From: Haladaptatus caseinilyticus | GTDB taxonomy: Archaea; Halobacteriota; Halobacteria; Halobacteriales; Haladaptataceae | NCBI RefSeq assembly: GCF_026248685.1 | Contig: NZ_CP111036.1 | Coordinates: 2,356,001 to 2,420,000, forward strand | Length of the DNA stretch: 64,000 nucleotides | Direction: 5' to 3' | Shown: one piece after another, positions 63,154-64,000 of the stretch | Position numbering within the stretch: the stretch's first letter is position 1 | Layout of the letters: every line of letters starts with the position of its first letter | Translations under genes and position numbers: made by a program | The notes under the pieces: generated by a model | What the model was told of the DNA's origin: nothing | The model's input: the letters and a program-made list of their open reading frames with translations, nothing else | The model's database searches: none

Positions 63154-64000
63154 CTACAACTTTTCGAGGCCGATATCGGTCGACCAACCGAACTCACCAT
63201 CGACGATTACAGGAATCTGTTCCAGTCGGAAGAACTGGACTAGCGTATCCCGATCGACGGATAGCTTTGGCGTCGAACCACCGTTCAAAAAGTACGTTTC
63301 GATGTTTTCGATAAACGGGGTGATGATGGATCCCATCCCTCGCTCGACCGTCGGATAGGTTATGAGTTGAACGTCGTACTCGTCGTCGGTATCCGTTTCA
63401 GTGGTGACATCACACAGAATCGGCGTACCGCTTTCACTCTGCGCGATTTCGATGCTCCCATCCCCGACGACGATGTACTGATTACCGACTATCTGTCGGT
63501 TCCGGGCGATGGTAAGGGCGGATCGGAGGGAGAATCCTCGATTGAGAAGCCGAGCGATGGTACGCCCGATTTGAATCGCGCTTTTGTTAGCGATTTCACT
63601 GTACGTGACTATTCCTCCGATGCTGCCGGATTCGATCAGTTCCAATCCCTGTTCGTAGGACCGACAACCGTTCAAAAGGAACGTCTCGACCCCAACGTCA
63701 TCGATCGTACCAACATCGAGTTCGCCATCATGGCAGATGAATTTTCCATCCTTGACGTGGCCGATGTAGTGCAGAAAATCGGTGGAAGCGGTGAGAACCG
63801 ATTCCAATTCACGGACGGAAAGGTTGCGATGTACGTCGATATCGAATCGAAGCTCCTGACGTTTTCCATAGAGATTGTTTCCACCATCGTACTCCGGGCT
63901 CATTTCTTGCTCGTTACAGACGACGGTGATATCGATTTCGCCCGTCGATGATGACCGTCCGAGTTTGTTCTCGAACGACTGTTTGATTAGTTTGTTCGCA
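63154..64000 (-). CDS. CHAT-domain (caspase-like) protease, C-terminal part; 5' end outside window
   Basis: The frame stays open to the right edge, so the N-terminus is missing; about 282 residues are visible. The catalytic dyad of CHAT proteases is readable: the histidine in FLHYIGHV (codon near 63757-63759) and the cysteine in FLLNGCRSYEQG (near 63664-63666), followed by SGSIGGIVTYSEIANKSAIQIG. After the protease domain there are about 100 residues (from LCDVTTETD) of unknown fold. CHAT proteases act in regulated cleavage, including anti-phage and gasdermin-linked pathways in bacteria. Any N-terminal sensor is out of view. Confidence 0.78.
   Translation of the reverse strand, partial: ANKLIKQSFENKLGRSSSTGEIDITVVCNEQEMSPEYDGGNNLYGKRQELRFDIDVHRNLSVRELESVLTASTDFLHYIGHVKDGKFICHDGELDVGTIDDVGVETFLLNGCRSYEQGLELIESGSIGGIVTYSEIANKSAIQIGRTIARLLNRGFSLRSALTIARNRQIVGNQYIVVGDGSIEIAQSESGTPILCDVTTETDTDDEYDVQLITYPTVERGMGSIITPFIENIETYFLNGGSTPKLSVDRDTLVQFFRLEQIPVIVDGEFGWSTDIGLEKL

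Noticed and set aside
1-64000. CRISPR array, insertion sequence or integrase
   Set aside because: No regularly spaced repeats and no transposase- or integrase-like protein was found on either strand.

Overview
The window is a stretch of chromosome from a halophilic archaeon (class Halobacteria). The evidence is strongly acidic proteins, twin-arginine signal sequences on exported proteins, two halocyanins, archaeal RNA polymerase subunits D/N/K beside ribosomal genes, an intron-bearing tRNA-Trp, many leaderless genes with TATA elements about 25 bases upstream, and ATGA start/stop overlaps in operons. A Haladaptatus-like genus is a guess only. No CRISPR array, transposase, integrase or replication origin was seen.

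Layout. 1-5.5 kb: the 3' part of a siroheme nitrite/sulfite reductase, small membrane proteins, type II NADH dehydrogenase, (phospho)mevalonate decarboxylase and endonuclease III. 5.5-11.1 kb: a respiratory cytochrome bc-type complex with halocyanin, Rieske protein, split cytochrome b and several small haloarchaeal-specific membrane proteins. 11.1-19.4 kb (minus strand): isopentenyl phosphate kinase and mevalonate kinase, then the conserved translation/transcription cluster rps13-rps4-rps11-rpoD, tRNA-Leu, rpl18e-rpl13-rps9-rpoN-rpoK-eno-rpsB, with tRNA-Ser at its head. With the decarboxylase at 3.4 kb, the window holds all three enzymes of the archaeal route from mevalonate to isopentenyl diphosphate. 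19.4-23 kb: an exported zinc deacylase, MoaA and an Mrp-type ATPase. 23-27.65 kb: an AT-richer block with two exported surface-type genes, one broken at a TG repeat, ending in a tRNA-like fragment.

27.65-45 kb: a two-subunit 2-oxoacid:ferredoxin oxidoreductase with an Lrp regulator, acetyltransferase, second halocyanin, M42 and M28 peptidases, an orphan E1-alpha, an NAD-kinase-like protein without its GGDG motif, an exported GMC dehydrogenase with its small subunit, a DUF4349 lipoprotein, an MBF1-type regulator and the operon hisC / adenylate-kinase-like / CDP-alcohol phosphatidyltransferase. 45-64 kb: a very basic Arg/Gln-rich small protein, an F420-type oxidoreductase, triose-phosphate isomerase, DNA polymerase IV, two HalOD1-domain genes, a beta-propeller lipoprotein whose start region is tandemly duplicated, tRNA-Trp, IMP dehydrogenase, a large exported deacylase with two near-identical C-terminal domains, tRNA-Lys, an RCK-DHH phosphoesterase, an aminotransferase, and, at the right edge, a CHAT-type caspase-like protease facing a 44-residue membrane peptide.

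How genes work together: NADH dehydrogenase, the bc-type complex and halocyanins form the electron-transfer core; the exported GMC dehydrogenase plausibly feeds the same outer-face acceptors. The CHAT/micropeptide pair, the TG-repeat frameshift gene and the Arg/Gln-rich ORF are the least explained parts.
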